Of a stretch of 64,000 nt of DNA, positions 17,481 through 27,446 are shown piece by piece. A program made the translations under genes and the position numbers. The stretch comes from Flavobacteriales bacterium (GTDB lineage Bacteria; Bacteroidota; Bacteroidia; CAIKAF01). Every line of letters begins with the position of its first letter. The first letter of the stretch is position 1. The stretch spans positions 291,574 through 355,573 of the forward strand of contig JANWKT010000014.1 in the NCBI GenBank assembly GCA_025451235.1. Direction: 5' to 3'. Below the pieces are notes generated by a model, which saw nothing but the letters and a program-made list of their open reading frames with translations, ran no database searches and was not told the origin of the DNA.

Positions 17481-20471
17481 ATGCTGAATATTAGGTATAC
17501 TATATTTCCAAATGTTAGGCGAGGGTTGATTATTTTCTTTGTCCTATTCCCATGTGCTTTATTTGGCCAGTATGCTTCCTTTATCAACTATAATTTAAAC
17601 AGTGGATTACCTTCGAATACTGCTTATTTTATTTTAAAAGATTCCAAAGGTTACTTATGGATTACTACCGATCGTGGTTTGGTAAAATATGATGGATACA
17701 GTTTTACTACTTATACTACTACCGATGGTGTATCAGATAATGAGATCTTTGAGGCATATGAAGACAGTAAAAAAAGAATATGGTTTTCCACCTTTAATGG
17801 AATACCCACTATTTACTCAGAGGGCAAATTTTATAGTTTCGAATATTTATTTAAAAAATACGAAAGGGTAGCAACAGGCCCGTGCTACAGGATACTGGAG
17901 AAGGATAGCAGTCTTTGGTTCCTGAACAGAAAGGCTATTTATAGAGTAACCAATAATAGGATCCATGCTTTCTCCGCCAAGAAGACCACCTTGTCTTCCA
18001 TGGCCTATCATGAAGGATGGAAAAAAATGTATTTTCTCAACTCATCGGTTAGTTGGGTCATTAGTATTGATGAAAATAACAAGTTGGATACAATTCCGAT
18101 AAATATTTCTCCATCTACCAATATTTCAAAAGCCCTGATCAAGGATAACTTTTTGTACTATACCTCCTGGAAAAACTTTTGTGGTTGGGACCTGGAGCAT
18201 AATACCGGATTTTCGGTGGAACTTGGAACAGAGCTGTTGTCTATCCAGGATCCTAACAATGATACTACTTTGTTGATAGGTGCATCTAATGGCGTGTATG
18301 AATTCAATATTAAAAACCATTCCTGGAGGGAAAAATTCAGAGACCAACCAGGAATTTCATCCATATTCATTGATTCGGACCGATCTTACTGGACCACTTC
18401 ACTCAATAGTGGGATCAGTTTTTTTGGTAATGAAAAGGTAGAAATATTAAATAATCGAAATGCTATCCCCTTTGAATATGTATCCCTGGTAAAAAAAATG
18501 GGGAACAGGCTTTTAATTGCGTCGGATAAGTTCAGGTTTTGTATTTATAACTTGTCGACGAAAAAAGTGGAAGCGTATTTTGATGAAGCAGATAGGGTTC
18601 CCGGAAGAGGCTTTGCCAATAGCATGAGGAAGGCAACCAACGGAGATATATATGTAAGCTTTAGGGTTGTCTTGATAAAAATCGATAAGAACGGAAAGAT
18701 TTCAAGAATAGGTTTGAAAGAGGTAAGCTATGACTTTATCTTTACACCTGATTATTATGTGGCGGTTCACGTAGATCAGATTTCCAGAAGAAAATCTTCA
18801 GAGTCCATTACAGGTTTAAGTGAAGATTATGAGTCGATGGCTTTAACCGGCCGGCATTTGTTTTACGATTCAACCAATGCCCATATGTATGCATATGGAG
18901 CGAATGGATTATTTAAGGTGAATGTGGACAGCTTTAACTATGTTACCAATTATTCTCATTATAAGCAGATATCCACGAACGTTTCAACAATGGCTAAGTT
19001 CAATGATAGTTTGTTGATCGTTGGAAGCACTCTGAGCGGTATCCATTTTTTAAAGAGAGATAAGATTATTGCCGGAATTGGTATTGATCAGGGATTATCA
19101 TCAAATTATGTGAATTGTGTTTTTGTAGATGGGAATGAAGTTTGGATAGGAACAGATAAAGGAATCAATGTGCTTACGGTCGATTTAGTCAAGGCAAACA
19201 TGAACATGTACCAGTTGGGCAAAAAAGATGGGATCTTTAACAATGAGATCAATGATATCACCATTGAAAATGATACGGTATTTGTTGCGACGCCATCTGG
19301 ACTCTTTTTCTTCCACCGGAACAACGTTAACCGAATAGTGGAAAAACCTACATTGAATATTGAATATGTTACAGTTAATTCGGAGAGTCTCGAATTGCAG
19401 GAGGAGTACCAATTAAATCCATATCAAAACAATGTAAAGGTGAAATTCACCGGGATTTCCTATAATGCACTGGGAAATATTGTGTATCGATATAAACTTA
19501 CCCCTGCCGACGATCTATGGCATTATACCACTTCCAGGGAAATTGAATATCCTTCTTTGTCGCCCAACGAATATACATTGGTGATCCAGTGTAAGGGAAA
19601 CAGAGGAGGCTGGTCGGAGGTGAGGAAAATTAAGTTTGAGATTGCCCCTTCCTTCTGGCAACGGACTACTGTAAGGATCCTTTTCGTTATCCTATTCTTT
19701 GTAGTTATAGGACTTCTGGTGCGTATAAGGTTCAAGGCCATCAAAAAAGGCCATTTGATCAAAGAAAAACTTTTGAAACTCGAAAATGAAAAATTGGAGG
19801 ACATCAAGAACCAGGCCATCAAGGATAAGGAACTGATTGAATTAGAGCAACAGGCATTAAGATTGCATATGAATCCCCACTTTATTTTCAATGCCATCAA
19901 CGCCATTCAGGGATTTTATGCTGGAAATGAGGTGAACAAAGCCAAACAGTTCATCAGCTATTTTTCCAAGTTGCTTAGAATGATACTCGAAACCTCTAAA
20001 GAAAAACTGGTTCCTGTAAGCACTGAGGTAGAGATCATTAAAAATTACCTGGAACTGTTTTTACTTCGATTTGAAGATAAATATTCTTATCATATCAAAC
20101 TGGATCCGGATATTGATTCAGAAAGTATTATGATACCACCCATGGTGGTTCAGCCGTTTGTTGAAAATGCTGTATTGCATGGGATCTCCCCTATGAAGAC
20201 CAAGGGAGAGATCAATATTGATTTTGAGCTTGAAGAAGATGTACTTAAGATCAGCATCCGTGACAATGGAATAGGCCGGAAAAAATCAGAGGAACTTAAA
20301 ATGTTCTCCAAATCAAAGTCAACAGGCATCAAAGTAACCCAAATGAGGTTGAAGCATTTGAATGAACAGCTCAATGATGGGCACCTGGTAGAGATCATAG
20401 ATCTGGAAGAAAAGGGTATTTCCATAGGGACCCTGGTCATTTTACGTGTGCCTTTATCCGGCAAATCATAG
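17481..20471 (+). CDS. Two-component propeller sensor, LytS-type histidine kinase
   Basis: About 996 residues. Signal peptide ('LIIFFVLFPCALFGQ'), then periplasmic regulator-propeller repeats ('LKDSKGYLWITTDRGLVKYDG', 'EVWIGTDKGINVL'), a Y_Y_Y domain around 630-700 ('VKVKFTGISYNALGNIVYRYKL'), one membrane helix near 735, a coiled linker and a LytS-type kinase: 'LRLHMNPHFIFNAINAIQGF' (phospho-His region), 'PPMVVQPFVENAVLHG' (N box) and 'IRDNGIGRKKS' (G box). The cognate regulator is the next gene. ATG 17481 is preferred; an in-frame GTG at 17472 also exists. Confidence 0.93.
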   Translation: MLNIRYTIFPNVRRGLIIFFVLFPCALFGQYASFINYNLNSGLPSNTAYFILKDSKGYLWITTDRGLVKYDGYSFTTYTTTDGVSDNEIFEAYEDSKKRIWFSTFNGIPTIYSEGKFYSFEYLFKKYERVATGPCYRILEKDSSLWFLNRKAIYRVTNNRIHAFSAKKTTLSSMAYHEGWKKMYFLNSSVSWVISIDENNKLDTIPINISPSTNISKALIKDNFLYYTSWKNFCGWDLEHNTGFSVELGTELLSIQDPNNDTTLLIGASNGVYEFNIKNHSWREKFRDQPGISSIFIDSDRSYWTTSLNSGISFFGNEKVEILNNRNAIPFEYVSLVKKMGNRLLIASDKFRFCIYNLSTKKVEAYFDEADRVPGRGFANSMRKATNGDIYVSFRVVLIKIDKNGKISRIGLKEVSYDFIFTPDYYVAVHVDQISRRKSSESITGLSEDYESMALTGRHLFYDSTNAHMYAYGANGLFKVNVDSFNYVTNYSHYKQISTNVSTMAKFNDSLLIVGSTLSGIHFLKRDKIIAGIGIDQGLSSNYVNCVFVDGNEVWIGTDKGINVLTVDLVKANMNMYQLGKKDGIFNNEINDITIENDTVFVATPSGLFFFHRNNVNRIVEKPTLNIEYVTVNSESLELQEEYQLNPYQNNVKVKFTGISYNALGNIVYRYKLTPADDLWHYTTSREIEYPSLSPNEYTLVIQCKGNRGGWSEVRKIKFEIAPSFWQRTTVRILFVILFFVVIGLLVRIRFKAIKKGHLIKEKLLKLENEKLEDIKNQAIKDKELIELEQQALRLHMNPHFIFNAINAIQGFYAGNEVNKAKQFISYFSKLLRMILETSKEKLVPVSTEVEIIKNYLELFLLRFEDKYSYHIKLDPDIDSESIMIPPMVVQPFVENAVLHGISPMKTKGEINIDFELEEDVLKISIRDNGIGRKKSEELKMFSKSKSTGIKVTQMRLKHLNEQLNDGHLVEIIDLEEKGISIGTLVILRVPLSGKS

Positions 20472-20546
20472 CGATTACTAAATGAATGGTTGCAGCTAAT
20501 AAAATTTTCAATTTTTAGCCCGATTTGTTATAACTTTACTCAAAAC

Positions 20547-21299
20547 ATGCAGACCATGATCCGATGTATCGTTATTGATGATGAGAAACAAAGCAGAAAT
20601 GCGTTGATCAGCGAACTGGATAGCTATAAGGATAGAATTAAGATCATTGCAGAGGCCGATTCAGTGGCCACCGCCATTGAAGCGATCAATGACTTTAGAC
20701 CCGACCTTATTTTCCTCGATATACATTTAGGAGATGGAATGGGATTTAACGTATTGGAGAAAATGACCTGGCATAAATGCAAAGTGGTTTTTGTGACCGC
20801 TTACAACGAATATGCGATCAAGGCTTTCAGATTCAATGCGATCGATTATATTTTAAAACCTGTTTCTCATGAAGAGATCAGTAGGGTGGTGGAAAGAGTG
20901 GTGCATATTGAACCGATGGAAGAAAACATTCTCAACAAAAACTTCCTTGCCAATTATAAAAGCTCCGCTCCTAAAAGAATTGCTATTTCTAACAGTGATG
21001 GAGTTCACCTAGTAGAGTTGGATGAAGTAGTTCGATGTGAGGCAGATGGGAATTATACCAAGATCTATACTACCAAGGAAGAAGTGATCCTCACTTCAAA
21101 AACCCTGAAGGAATACGATACCATGTTATCGGATTTTAATTTCGAACGGGTACATAATTCCCATTTGGTGAACATGCGCCATATTAAAAAATATTTGAAC
21201 AAAGACAGTGGCTATTTACAAATGACCGATGGCTCTCAGATCCCTGTTTCTCAACGTAAGAAATCTTATGTGCTGAGCATTCTGGATAAGATTGTTTAG
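20547..21299 (+). CDS. LytTR family response regulator
   Basis: 250 residues. Receiver domain with 'CIVIDDEKQSRNAL' and phosphoacceptor Asp58 ('PDLIFLDIHLGDGMG'), then a LytTR DNA-binding domain from about residue 148 ('RIAISNSDGVHLVELDEVVRCEADGNYTKIYT', ending 'IPVSQRKKSYVLSILDKI'). Paired with the upstream LytS-type propeller kinase. LytTR domains bind direct repeats spaced about 21 bp, which makes the array at 8344-8488 a candidate target. The ATG at 20547 starts just before the receiver domain; the frame runs up to 20490. Confidence 0.93.
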   Translation: MQTMIRCIVIDDEKQSRNALISELDSYKDRIKIIAEADSVATAIEAINDFRPDLIFLDIHLGDGMGFNVLEKMTWHKCKVVFVTAYNEYAIKAFRFNAIDYILKPVSHEEISRVVERVVHIEPMEENILNKNFLANYKSSAPKRIAISNSDGVHLVELDEVVRCEADGNYTKIYTTKEEVILTSKTLKEYDTMLSDFNFERVHNSHLVNMRHIKKYLNKDSGYLQMTDGSQIPVSQRKKSYVLSILDKIV

Positions 21300-21310
21300 A
21301 AAATGATTAA

Positions 21311-21757
21311 TTATTTGATTTTGCAATCTTCTGTTCTCACACCAAACGAAGAAACAATTTGCTTGAATTGGGTCATGATCAGCAGGCATCCAAGTTCGTT
21401 TTCAAAACGGTAAACAGAACGTGTCCACTTTTCCTTTTTCTTGCCATCCATTGTTACTTTAATAAATGGTTTGTTGCCTTTACAGGCAAATTTGATTCCA
21501 AAAATGGAATCGGTTATACAAGAAAGTACTTCTATTTTATTTAGATCAATGGTAATCACCTGTTTTCCTCCCACATTATTAAAGAGAATAAGATTCGGCT
21601 TAGCCGCATCCTGAGAAACGACGGTTTTGAGTTTTTGACTCAGGGTATATTTTTGAACGATCTTGTTGATCGAATCTATTTCAACACTATTTTTTTGAGA
21701 CAGAAGGACCAGGGATGAGCATACCCATAGCAAGACCAGAATCAGCGTTTTTTTCAT
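21311..21757 (-). CDS. Exported protein of unknown function
   Basis: 148 residues with a signal peptide (MKKTLILVLLWVCSSLVLLSQ). The mature part alternates short beta-like stretches and basic residues ('KFACKGNKPFIKVTMDGKKK') and contains four cysteines. No family is recognised. It converges on the LytTR regulator gene and lies 39 bases downstream of the delta-60 protein gene, with which it may be cotranscribed. Confidence 0.7.
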   Translation of the reverse strand: MKKTLILVLLWVCSSLVLLSQKNSVEIDSINKIVQKYTLSQKLKTVVSQDAAKPNLILFNNVGGKQVITIDLNKIEVLSCITDSIFGIKFACKGNKPFIKVTMDGKKKEKWTRSVYRFENELGCLLIMTQFKQIVSSFGVRTEDCKIK

Positions 21758-21796
21758 ATTTTATAAAAATATGAATATTATTACAATATGAGTAAT

Positions 21797-23344
21797 TTAC
21801 TCCTTGATTATTTTTACCACAGCATTTCCTTTAACGGAAGAGATCACTAAAAAGTAATTTCCGGAAGAGAGATCGACCAGCGAAATTTCCTGTAGGTGTT
21901 CACCTGGTATTTGATGTTGATCCGATAAAATAGTTTTCACAGTTTTTCCATGCATGTCCTGTACATAGATGGAAATAATTTCTTTTTCATCAAGAGTATA
22001 TGTAAATATTGCTTGTTCGTGAATAGGATTGGGATAGACCAATACTGCGGGATGATCCGAAAAATGAAGAACACCCAAATATAAACCGGCAAGATACCTA
22101 ATCAACCCAAAGTCCCGTTCTCCATTGATGATGGAGAAACCCGTTACCAGAATATCCTGGTTGGGCTGGACCACAACTGAATGTGCTTCATCATAATCCG
22201 TGCTGATATCAGTAATAACTATTCCTGTTGAATTGGTGGTTGCATCTATGGATCCATCTATATTATATCTTACCAAGGCATAATCCTCCTCGCCTGAAAT
22301 CGCGGCTTGCGAAAATCCAACGACCACGATTTTCCCATCATTTTGAATGGTTACTGAATTAGCTACGTCCCTAAAATTTCTGATGGATGTGGTAAGCTTT
22401 CCATCTCCATCAAAACTATTGTCAAGGGTCCCGTTTGCATTGTATCTAGCTACGGCAAAATCTTCATTCACATTATTAAACGAATGTCCAACCAAAACTA
22501 TCTTACCATCTGTTTGAACTGCAATGCAGTTTGCTATATCAGCTACATTGAAAATAGCAGTATCCATCCCATCACCACTAAAACTATTATCTGCACTTCC
22601 GTTAGTATTATAGCGTGCTACAGCAAATGCCCTTCCACTAAATGTATGAATGTATCCTGCCGCCAATATCTTACCATCCGGTTGAAGAACTAAGTCGTGG
22701 ATCGCATCGTTGTTAGGGCTATAATCATTAATGAGGAAGCCATCGCCATCAAAACTATTGTCCAATGATCCATCAGGATTGTACCGTACGATAGCAAATG
22801 ATTGATTATTAGGATTAGTGGTCCCACCTACCAGGATTTTCCCATCATTTTGTATGGCTACAGCAAATGCCTCCGAAGATGATCCAAGGTTTGTTGCTAC
22901 CACCCCGTTATTTCCAAAAGTAATGTCCAAAGTCCCATTGGTGTTTAACCTGGCCAGAGCAAATTGATAGCTTCCCGAGGTTGAATTTACACCAGCAACT
23001 ACTATTTTTCCATCATTCTGTAATGCGGCATCATAAGCCCAGCAATCGTTTGAGTCTATAGTTACCTCTGCCATTCCGTCAAAATGGAAGCTGGTATCTA
23101 AATCCCCATTTATGTGAAACCTGGCGATTGCAAAAGAATAAAGAGACAAACTATCTCTGGTATCTCCAACAGCTATTATCTTACCATCCGGTTGTAAAAT
23201 AACCTCATGTGCCGCTGAAAAACTTAAAGCAGTGCTATGTACTATACCGGTATCCCCAAAGCTGGTATCTATACTGGCCTGTTGCGAAAATAAAAAACAG
23301 AACCTACAACAAACGATTATAAAAAGAATCAATTTTTTTTTCAT
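21797..23344 (-). CDS. Delta-60 repeat T9SS type A cargo protein
   Basis: 515 residues: signal peptide (to about 'FLFSQ'), then seven or so delta-60 repeats with the pattern 'LQPDGKIxAxG... FAIARxxxxGSLDxSFxxDG', forming a beta-propeller, and a T9SS type A tail from about residue 432 ('VLVYPNPIHEQAIFTYTL' to 'NAVVKIIKE'). Function unknown; probably surface-exposed. Twelve bases separate it from the FAD oxidase gene upstream. Confidence 0.92.
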   Translation of the reverse strand: MKKKLILFIIVCCRFCFLFSQQASIDTSFGDTGIVHSTALSFSAAHEVILQPDGKIIAVGDTRDSLSLYSFAIARFHINGDLDTSFHFDGMAEVTIDSNDCWAYDAALQNDGKIVVAGVNSTSGSYQFALARLNTNGTLDITFGNNGVVATNLGSSSEAFAVAIQNDGKILVGGTTNPNNQSFAIVRYNPDGSLDNSFDGDGFLINDYSPNNDAIHDLVLQPDGKILAAGYIHTFSGRAFAVARYNTNGSADNSFSGDGMDTAIFNVADIANCIAVQTDGKIVLVGHSFNNVNEDFAVARYNANGTLDNSFDGDGKLTTSIRNFRDVANSVTIQNDGKIVVVGFSQAAISGEEDYALVRYNIDGSIDATTNSTGIVITDISTDYDEAHSVVVQPNQDILVTGFSIINGERDFGLIRYLAGLYLGVLHFSDHPAVLVYPNPIHEQAIFTYTLDEKEIISIYVQDMHGKTVKTILSDQHQIPGEHLQEISLVDLSSGNYFLVISSVKGNAVVKIIKE

Positions 23345-23356
23345 CGTTTTCTATTA

Positions 23357-24760
23357 TTAGTCAATAAATATTTTTCCCGGATTCAAAATACCCCTGGGAT
23401 CAAACACTTTTTTAATATCCTTCATCAGGTTAAGTTGAGTTTGGTTAAATGCAATGTCCATATAATCCTTCTGTACATATCCTATTCCATGCTCACCACT
23501 CAGGGTTCCTCCCAGTTTTATACATAGCTCAAAGATCTCACGGATCCCTTTAGGAAGTTCTTCATTCCATGTTTTATCATCCAGGTCACCTTTGATAATG
23601 TTTACGTGCAAATTCCCATCGCCGGCATGTCCATAGCAAACCGATTTGAATCCATATTTATTTCCAATCTCTTTTACCCCTTTCAACAGGTCTGGTAAAT
23701 AATAACGGGGAACAACTGTATCTTCCTCTTTATATACCGAATTTGATTTGACCGCTTCAGCAACAGAACGTCGTAATTTCCAGAGAGCTGCTTTTTCATC
23801 AGCACTTTCGGCATAATAAATATTGAGACAATTAAATTGTTCTGTTACTACTGCGATCTTTTCACAAGTTTGGCGGAGAACGTCCATATCGGTACCATCC
23901 ACTTCAATTAATAAATGGGCTTTTTCTTCATCGGTAATGGTGAGTACTATATCGTTCCTGAATTGTAAGGTCCAGTCAATGGCATCCCTTTCCATAAATT
24001 CAAGTGCCGAAGGAATGATCCCGGCCTTAAAAATCGCTGCTACTGCCTTGCAGGCATTTTCGGCATCGGCAAAAGGGACCAGCATCACAATGGTTTGAGG
24101 AGGGTAGGGGATCAACTTCAATACGATTTGAGTGATCACCCCAAGGGTTCCTTCACTGCCAATAATTAATTGGGTGAGGTTATACCCGGTAGAATTTTTT
24201 AATACATTGGCACCTGTCCAGATAATTTCGCCATTGGCTAATACAATTTCGCAGTTAAGTACATAATCTTTTGTAACTCCATATTTAACGGCTCTGGGTC
24301 CCCCGGCACATTCGGCCAGGTTCCCCCCGATAAAACAGGAGCCTCTGCTACTAGGATCGGGTGGATAATACAATCCTTTTTCGATCACCGCTTCCTGGAG
24401 CACCTGGGTAATGACTCCAGGCTCCACGGTTATCTGTAAGTTATTTTCATCAATGGAAATGATCTTGTTGAATTTATGCATCGATAACAGAACACCCCCA
24501 TGAACGGGCAATGCTCCGCCACTTAGTCCTGTTCCTGCTCCGCGAGGGGTAACAGCAATATATTGGCCATTACAGTATTTTAAAATGTCGGAGACCTGTT
24601 TTGAATTCTCAGGGATCAATACTACTTCTGGCATAAATACCAGGTCTTCCGTTTCATCATGGGCGAAATTTTCCTTGCGGTCGTCAATGATTACGTTCAC
24701 CTCACCCAGGAGTGAGGTAAAGTAAGCCAGGTCTTTTTTATCTGGAATTTTAAAATTCAT
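23357..24760 (-). CDS. FAD-linked oxidase, GlcD/D-lactate dehydrogenase family
   Basis: 467 residues. N-terminal PCMH-type FAD domain ('VTPRGAGTGLSGGALPVHGGVLLSM', 'YPPDPSSRGSCFIGGNLAECAGGPRAVKYGVT', 'IIGSEGTLGVITQI') and a C-terminal FAD-oxidase domain with the conserved 'YGHAGDGNLHVNI' and 'SGEHGIGYVQKDYM'. It probably oxidises a 2-hydroxy acid such as glycolate or D-lactate. No GlcE/GlcF subunits are adjacent, so a single-subunit enzyme is likely. Its neighbours on the same strand are an SH3 protein and a T9SS protein. Confidence 0.92.
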   Translation of the reverse strand: MNFKIPDKKDLAYFTSLLGEVNVIIDDRKENFAHDETEDLVFMPEVVLIPENSKQVSDILKYCNGQYIAVTPRGAGTGLSGGALPVHGGVLLSMHKFNKIISIDENNLQITVEPGVITQVLQEAVIEKGLYYPPDPSSRGSCFIGGNLAECAGGPRAVKYGVTKDYVLNCEIVLANGEIIWTGANVLKNSTGYNLTQLIIGSEGTLGVITQIVLKLIPYPPQTIVMLVPFADAENACKAVAAIFKAGIIPSALEFMERDAIDWTLQFRNDIVLTITDEEKAHLLIEVDGTDMDVLRQTCEKIAVVTEQFNCLNIYYAESADEKAALWKLRRSVAEAVKSNSVYKEEDTVVPRYYLPDLLKGVKEIGNKYGFKSVCYGHAGDGNLHVNIIKGDLDDKTWNEELPKGIREIFELCIKLGGTLSGEHGIGYVQKDYMDIAFNQTQLNLMKDIKKVFDPRGILNPGKIFID

Positions 24761-24770
24761 ATTTCATTTT

Positions 24771-25583
24771 TTATTCAGCAACAAAATTTTTCCCATCCCA
24801 GATCAACGTCCAATTGTTATAACTCCAATCGCATAGCGTATCTTCACAGTCGCTTACCTGTGCACATTTTTCTTCGAACAATATCTTATTGTTTTCACCT
24901 TTTTCTTCATTTGGAAAGATCATGGCCTGATAACAGGCATATCCTCCCTCTCCAGCACCGGATGTATACGTGAAATACTCTTGGAGAATATCATTCCTAA
25001 AGCAAAGATATTTTATTTCACTTCCTCCCACTTCCCCATTAAATTCATAACTCACCGAAAATAACCGAAGCGATGGACTGAATTGGGTCCAGTTCAATAT
25101 TTCCATATCCCATACTTGCTGTATATCGTAATAAGTATTTTCTTTAAGTTCATGGATGAGCTTTCCATTGCGGATCATTCTAAATTTCCAATAATTGTCA
25201 GCCTCGTTGGCATTCATATATTGGGTTACGTTCAATATCATAAAAGTTTCCTTTGTTCCATTCGAGTCAAAATCCCCCTCCATATAGTAATCGGCGATCA
25301 ATCCTCCCCAAATATATCCTTCTGTTTTACCCGATCGAACCTTATACCAATATTCTTCAACACTATCCAAGGCGAGTGAAACGGTGGTTTGCTCCAACAC
25401 CTCCACCAGGGTGCCCATGGGCAAGGTAGTCACCACTTTTCCCTTTAGAGATGGCATATTGCGGATCCTTACCTGGTCTGCAAACAGGGGGTGGGTACCT
25501 TTTTTTAATGGTGTTGTTTGTGCCAACAATGAATTCCCTAAATGAAGGAGGACCAAGAAGAAAAAAAGGATGTTTTTATTCAT
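24771..25583 (-). CDS. Exported SH3b domain protein
   Basis: 270 residues. Signal peptide (MNKNILFFFLVLLHLGNSLLAQ), then a bacterial SH3 domain at about 33-97 ('VRIRNMPSLKGKVVTTLPMGTLVEVLE', 'YWYKVRSGKTEGYIWGGLI'). The C-terminal 170 residues begin with 'GDFDSNGTKETFMIL', like FG-GAP-style calcium loops, and are otherwise unassigned; they hold cysteines and a 'CDWSYNNWTLIWDGKNF' end. Possibly a wall-associated sensor or reporter. It is divergent from the DUF4159 gene. Confidence 0.8.
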   Translation of the reverse strand: MNKNILFFFLVLLHLGNSLLAQTTPLKKGTHPLFADQVRIRNMPSLKGKVVTTLPMGTLVEVLEQTTVSLALDSVEEYWYKVRSGKTEGYIWGGLIADYYMEGDFDSNGTKETFMILNVTQYMNANEADNYWKFRMIRNGKLIHELKENTYYDIQQVWDMEILNWTQFSPSLRLFSVSYEFNGEVGGSEIKYLCFRNDILQEYFTYTSGAGEGGYACYQAMIFPNEEKGENNKILFEEKCAQVSDCEDTLCDWSYNNWTLIWDGKNFVAE

Positions 25584-25665
25584 AGGAAATTCCCAAAAAA
25601 AATGAATATCTACAAATGTAATAGAAGTTGTCCATACTTTTCTTTTCTTCTTCCCGTTCTTTTAT

Positions 25666-25673
25666 TAATTTTG
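25666..25673 (+). promoter_or_regulatory. -7 box (TAATTTTG) of DUF4159 gene
   Basis: An exact TAnnTTTG match ending five bases before the ATG at 25679, implying a start of transcription at or near the A of ATG. No clear -33 box. Confidence 0.5.
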
Positions 25674-25678
25674 GATCA

Positions 25679-26350
25679 ATGAAATCGAAGTTTTTTACCT
25701 TTTTTATCGTTTTGGCACTGATAGGCATCAGCCAGCCTGCCTACGCGGTTAAATTCAAGATCGCCAGGTTGCATTATGGAGGTGGAGGTGATTGGTATGC
25801 CAACCCCACCAGTTTGAAAAACCTGATCAGTTTTTGCAATAAGGAACTCAAGACCAATATTGATCCCGAACCGGATGATGTGGAAGCGGGGAGTGGTGAT
25901 ATTTTCAATTATCCATTTATACATATGACCGGACATGGAAATGTGTTTCTGAACAACCAGGAACTGGATAACCTGAGGACTTATTTATTGGGAGGTGGAT
26001 TTTTGCATGTGGATGATAATTATGGAATGAATAAATATGTGAGAAGAGAAATAGCCAAACTATTTCCAGATAAAGAACTGATTGAACTTCCATCATCCCA
26101 TGCTATTTATCACCAGAAATATGATTTTCCGAAAGGATTGCCGAAGATCCATGAACACGACAATAAACCTTCACAAGGTTTTGGGATCATGCATGAAGGC
26201 AGGCTCATTTTATATTATACTTTCGAATGTGATCTCGGGGATGGTTGGGAAGACCAGGAAGTGCATGGAGATAGCGAGGATAACCGGATGAAGGCACTAA
26301 AAATGGGAGCTAATATTGTGCAGTATGTTTTCTTCGGGTCGTATAAATAA
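25679..26350 (+). CDS. DUF4159 domain protein
   Basis: 223 residues from MKSKFFTFF; signal peptide to about 'QPAYA'. The body has the DUF4159 hallmarks: 'FKIARLHYGGGGDWYANPTSLKNLI', 'PFIHMTGHGNVFLNNQELDNLRTYLLGGGFLHVDDNYGM' and 'HAIYHQKYDFPKGLPKIHEHD'. DUF4159 has a glutamine-amidotransferase-like fold and often accompanies MoxR/VWA gene sets, which are not adjacent here. The frame can be read from a TTG at 25628, but the signal peptide and the promoter box place the start at 25679. The gap to the next gene (26351-26508) holds a small REP-like hairpin, ATCCCGG/CCGGTAT, at 26472-26491. Confidence 0.88.
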   Translation: MKSKFFTFFIVLALIGISQPAYAVKFKIARLHYGGGGDWYANPTSLKNLISFCNKELKTNIDPEPDDVEAGSGDIFNYPFIHMTGHGNVFLNNQELDNLRTYLLGGGFLHVDDNYGMNKYVRREIAKLFPDKELIELPSSHAIYHQKYDFPKGLPKIHEHDNKPSQGFGIMHEGRLILYYTFECDLGDGWEDQEVHGDSEDNRMKALKMGANIVQYVFFGSYK

Positions 26351-26508
26351 TTAAGCGTTTTAAAAACTTCGAATTTACTCTTAAAGCGTTTATTTTAAAA
26401 ATGAACTCATGAACTCAGCACCTGTGGCGCTTCGGTCCTGCGTTGGACATTACCTCAAAAGTTTAACAGTCATCCCGGTGCAGGCCGGTATCCCTTGGTG
26501 TGGAGCAC

Positions 26509-27291
26509 CTATATTTCAATCTTCATCCCATCATAAGCGAAGCGGATAAAACCGGGTAATTTTTTTTCTTCCTCTTCATGTAATCCTAAGCGATGGCTCA
26601 TATGCACAAAAAATCCTTGGCGGGGTTTTACCTGGTCCATGATCTCAATGGCTTGTTGAACTGTATAATGAGAAATATGGTCATCATAATGCAATGCATT
26701 CAGCACAAATATATCTGACCCTTCAATTTTTTTCATTTCATTTTCATGGATGAAATTGGCATCGGTGATATAGGTGAAATCATGGATCCTGAATCCTAAA
26801 ACCGGGAGTTTATAATGCATCACCTCAATGGGCTGAAAATGAATATCGCCGATCGTAATGGTCTCCGTAGCATTGATATTTACCAGGTTGATCTCCGGTG
26901 AGCCCGGATATTTGATCTCGGAAAATGCATAATTGAATTGCTGTCTCAACTCTGTTTCAACACGTGGTGTGCAATAAATATCCATTTGTTTCTTCTGGAT
27001 AAAGTTGAAAGCCCTTATTTCATCTAACCCGCCTACATGGTCTTTATGTTCGTGGGTAATGAGTACTGCATCCAGCTTTTTTACTCCTTCTCTGAGCATT
27101 TGATGCCGGAAATCAGGTCCAATATCCACTGCCACGGAGGTAGTGGCTGATTGGACCAGGATAGAGCATCGGAGCCTTTTATCCTTGGGATTGGCACTGG
27201 TACATACCTTACAATTACAGGCAATTACCGGCACCCCTTGGGAAGTGCCCGTGCCTAGAAATGTAATGGTTATGCCATGCTTGCCCTTCAT
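26509..27291 (-). CDS. MBL-fold metallo-hydrolase, PhnP-like
   Basis: 260 residues. Metallo-beta-lactamase fold with the metal site His80-x-His82-x-Asp84-His85 ('ITHEHKDHVGGLDEIRAF'), an upstream 'FLGTGTSQGVPVIACNCKVC' typical of PhnP-like phosphodiesterases, and further ligands in 'YITDAN', 'HMSHRLG'. Likely a cyclic phosphodiesterase or related hydrolase in the cytoplasm. It stands alone, divergent from the DUF4290 gene. Confidence 0.88.
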   Translation of the reverse strand: MKGKHGITITFLGTGTSQGVPVIACNCKVCTSANPKDKRLRCSILVQSATTSVAVDIGPDFRHQMLREGVKKLDAVLITHEHKDHVGGLDEIRAFNFIQKKQMDIYCTPRVETELRQQFNYAFSEIKYPGSPEINLVNINATETITIGDIHFQPIEVMHYKLPVLGFRIHDFTYITDANFIHENEMKKIEGSDIFVLNALHYDDHISHYTVQQAIEIMDQVKPRQGFFVHMSHRLGLHEEEEKKLPGFIRFAYDGMKIEI

Positions 27292-27446
27292 TGGATATTT
27301 AGGAGCCTAAATGTAAGATTTTCTTAGCATTTGCGTTTATAGCTGAAGGAATTCATTTTTTTATTATCTTCGTTCTAACAATTACCACCGCTTCTGTTTA
27401 GGAAGCCAATCATTTGAAAAACAATTAGCATATTTTATTATCTTTT

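Noticed and set aside
26398..26508. Possible terminator between the DUF4159 and metallo-hydrolase genes
   Set aside because: A small imperfect hairpin (ATCCCGG/CCGGTAT) exists but no T tract follows in either direction.
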